Origin: an uncultured Pseudogracilibacillus sp.
GTDB taxonomy: Bacteria > Bacillota > Bacilli > Bacillales > Amphibacillaceae
NCBI GenBank assembly: GCA_937960785.1
Contig: CALGOZ010000115.1
Span: forward strand, 1-64,000
DNA: 64,000 bases
Direction: 5' to 3'
The notes below the pieces were generated by a model. It did no database searches, was not told the DNA's origin, and saw nothing but the letters and a program-made list of their open reading frames with translations. This document shows positions 63,383 through 64,000 of this stretch, one piece after another. Both the position numbers and the translations under genes were made by a program. The number at the start of each line of letters is the position of its first letter. Position 1 is the first letter of the stretch.

Positions 63383-64000
63383 TTGCAAGAAGTTAATATT
63401 TTCCTCGCCTTCGGTGCGGGGTTTTTATCTTTTATATCACCTTGTGTATTACCGTTGTATCCGGCTTTTTTATCTTATATCACAGGAATGAGTGTAAGTG
63501 ATTTACAAGATGAAAATAAAAAGCTTGCAAGAAGAAGCCTTATACATACGATTATGTTTCTACTCGGCTTTTCGGCGATTTTTGTTACAATAGGATTTAG
63601 TACCACCTTAATTTCCGAATTCTTTTTAATGTATCAACATCTTATTAGGCAAATTGGTGCGATTTTGATCGTTTTCTTTGGACTAGTTATTGTAGGAGTA
63701 TTGGACTTTCAATTTTTATCGAAAACAAAATCAGTTACTGTAAAAAATCGGCCAGCCGGATTTATCGGCTCTTTCATTATCGGTATGGCTTTTTCGATGG
63801 GATGGACACCGTGTACTGGTCCAATTTTAATGGTCGTTTTATCGTTAGCAGCAACGCACCCAGATCAAGGATTAATCTTAATGATTAGTTATGTGTTAGG
63901 CTTTGCAATTCCGTTTCTCGTTTTATCTTTCTTCGTCGGTCGTTTCGAATGGATTCGTCGACATAGCCAAAAGATTATGAAAATCGGTGGCTACATTATG
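63383..64000 (+). CDS. ccdA: Cytochrome c biogenesis protein CcdA (partial, runs off the window)
   Basis: The first 206 residues of a membrane thiol-disulfide reductant carrier are present; the 3' end lies beyond the window. It has the two conserved redox cysteines in SFISPCVLPLYPAF and MGWTPCTGPI. CcdA passes reducing power across the membrane for cytochrome c haem attachment and spore/thiol functions. The start is TTG at 63383, behind a weak AGGGG. Downstream of tatA-tatC and related to the QcrC cytochrome c domain. Confidence 0.9.
   Translation, partial: MQEVNIFLAFGAGFLSFISPCVLPLYPAFLSYITGMSVSDLQDENKKLARRSLIHTIMFLLGFSAIFVTIGFSTTLISEFFLMYQHLIRQIGAILIVFFGLVIVGVLDFQFLSKTKSVTVKNRPAGFIGSFIIGMAFSMGWTPCTGPILMVVLSLAATHPDQGLILMISYVLGFAIPFLVLSFFVGRFEWIRRHSQKIMKIGGYIM

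Noticed and set aside
1..64000. CRISPR array, prophage, defence island or tRNA cluster
   Set aside because: I saw no regularly spaced repeats, no phage or defence genes and no cloverleaf with CCA-type end; the window is a conserved housekeeping block.

Overview
This window is a chromosomal block from a low-GC, endospore-forming Bacillota, most likely a member of the Bacillaceae. Evidence for spore formation is spoIVA with a sigma-E-type promoter, sleB-ypeB and a YpjB-family remnant. The gene order follows, almost gene for gene, the Bacillus subtilis segment from ypbB/recQ to thymidylate synthase, as far as I recall that order. Several genes expected there are missing, and a few others are inserted. 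I cannot name the genus from sequence alone.

Layout. 0.2-8.5 kb: ypbB, a RecQ-like helicase, a CPBP membrane protein, a short YpbE-like protein, ddl, glutamate dehydrogenase and the germination pair sleB-ypeB. 8.7-17.6 kb: a PilZ protein, cmk, an S1-repeat protein, yphA, der, gpsA, yphE, yphF and spoIVA. 17.9-22.4 kb: hbs, the menaquinone side-chain genes hepS-menG-hepT, ndk and cheR. 22.4-28.6 kb: a six-gene aromatic operon (aroC-aroB-aroH-hisC-tyrA-aroA) with no trp genes. 29-33.5 kb: ypiA-ypiB-ypiF and the menaquinol:cytochrome c reductase qcrABC. 33.6-46.3 kb: ypjA, a very short ypjB, a zinc protease, a YitT protein (minus strand), ypjD, dapB, bshA, cca, birA, panBCD, a YpmB protein, aspB, dnaD and nth. 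46.7-54 kb: recU-ponA (minus), yppE, cdd, a class D sortase (minus), gpsB, the RNase P RNA and an rRNA methyltransferase. 54-60.3 kb: a minus-strand terminal oxidase cluster (a 48-residue subunit IIa, subunits II and I, and a SCO copper chaperone), a decayed type III polyketide synthase beside an intact methyltransferase, a cold-shock protein and an NlpC/P60 hydrolase. 60.5-64 kb: thyA-dfrA, tatA, tatC and the start of ccdA.

How the genes work together. Many genes serve one respiratory chain: menaquinone synthesis (hepS, menG, hepT, aro genes), the b6c complex (qcrABC, whose Rieske protein carries a twin-arginine signal), a ba3-type oxidase with SCO, Tat translocase and CcdA for c-type cytochrome maturation. 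A second group handles the envelope and division (ddl, ponA, gpsB, sortase, NlpC/P60). A third covers cofactors and amino acids (panBCD, birA, bshA, dapB, hisC, tyrA).

I found no mobile element, CRISPR array, tRNA or defence system, and no clearly new multi-gene system. The most interesting signals are local: (i) the bpsA-type pseudogene next to intact bpsB; (ii) a hairpin over the ypjB ribosome binding site whose upstream arm overlaps a sigma-E-like promoter; (iii) a terminator-like hairpin inside the predicted cold-shock leader; (iv) a nine-codon reading frame ending exactly on the der start codon; (v) TTGTGAA repeats upstream of the oxidase cluster; (vi) joint loss of trp genes, mtrB and folE from their usual places; and (vii) two membrane proteins (YpbE-like, YpjB-like) that lack their usual exported domains.
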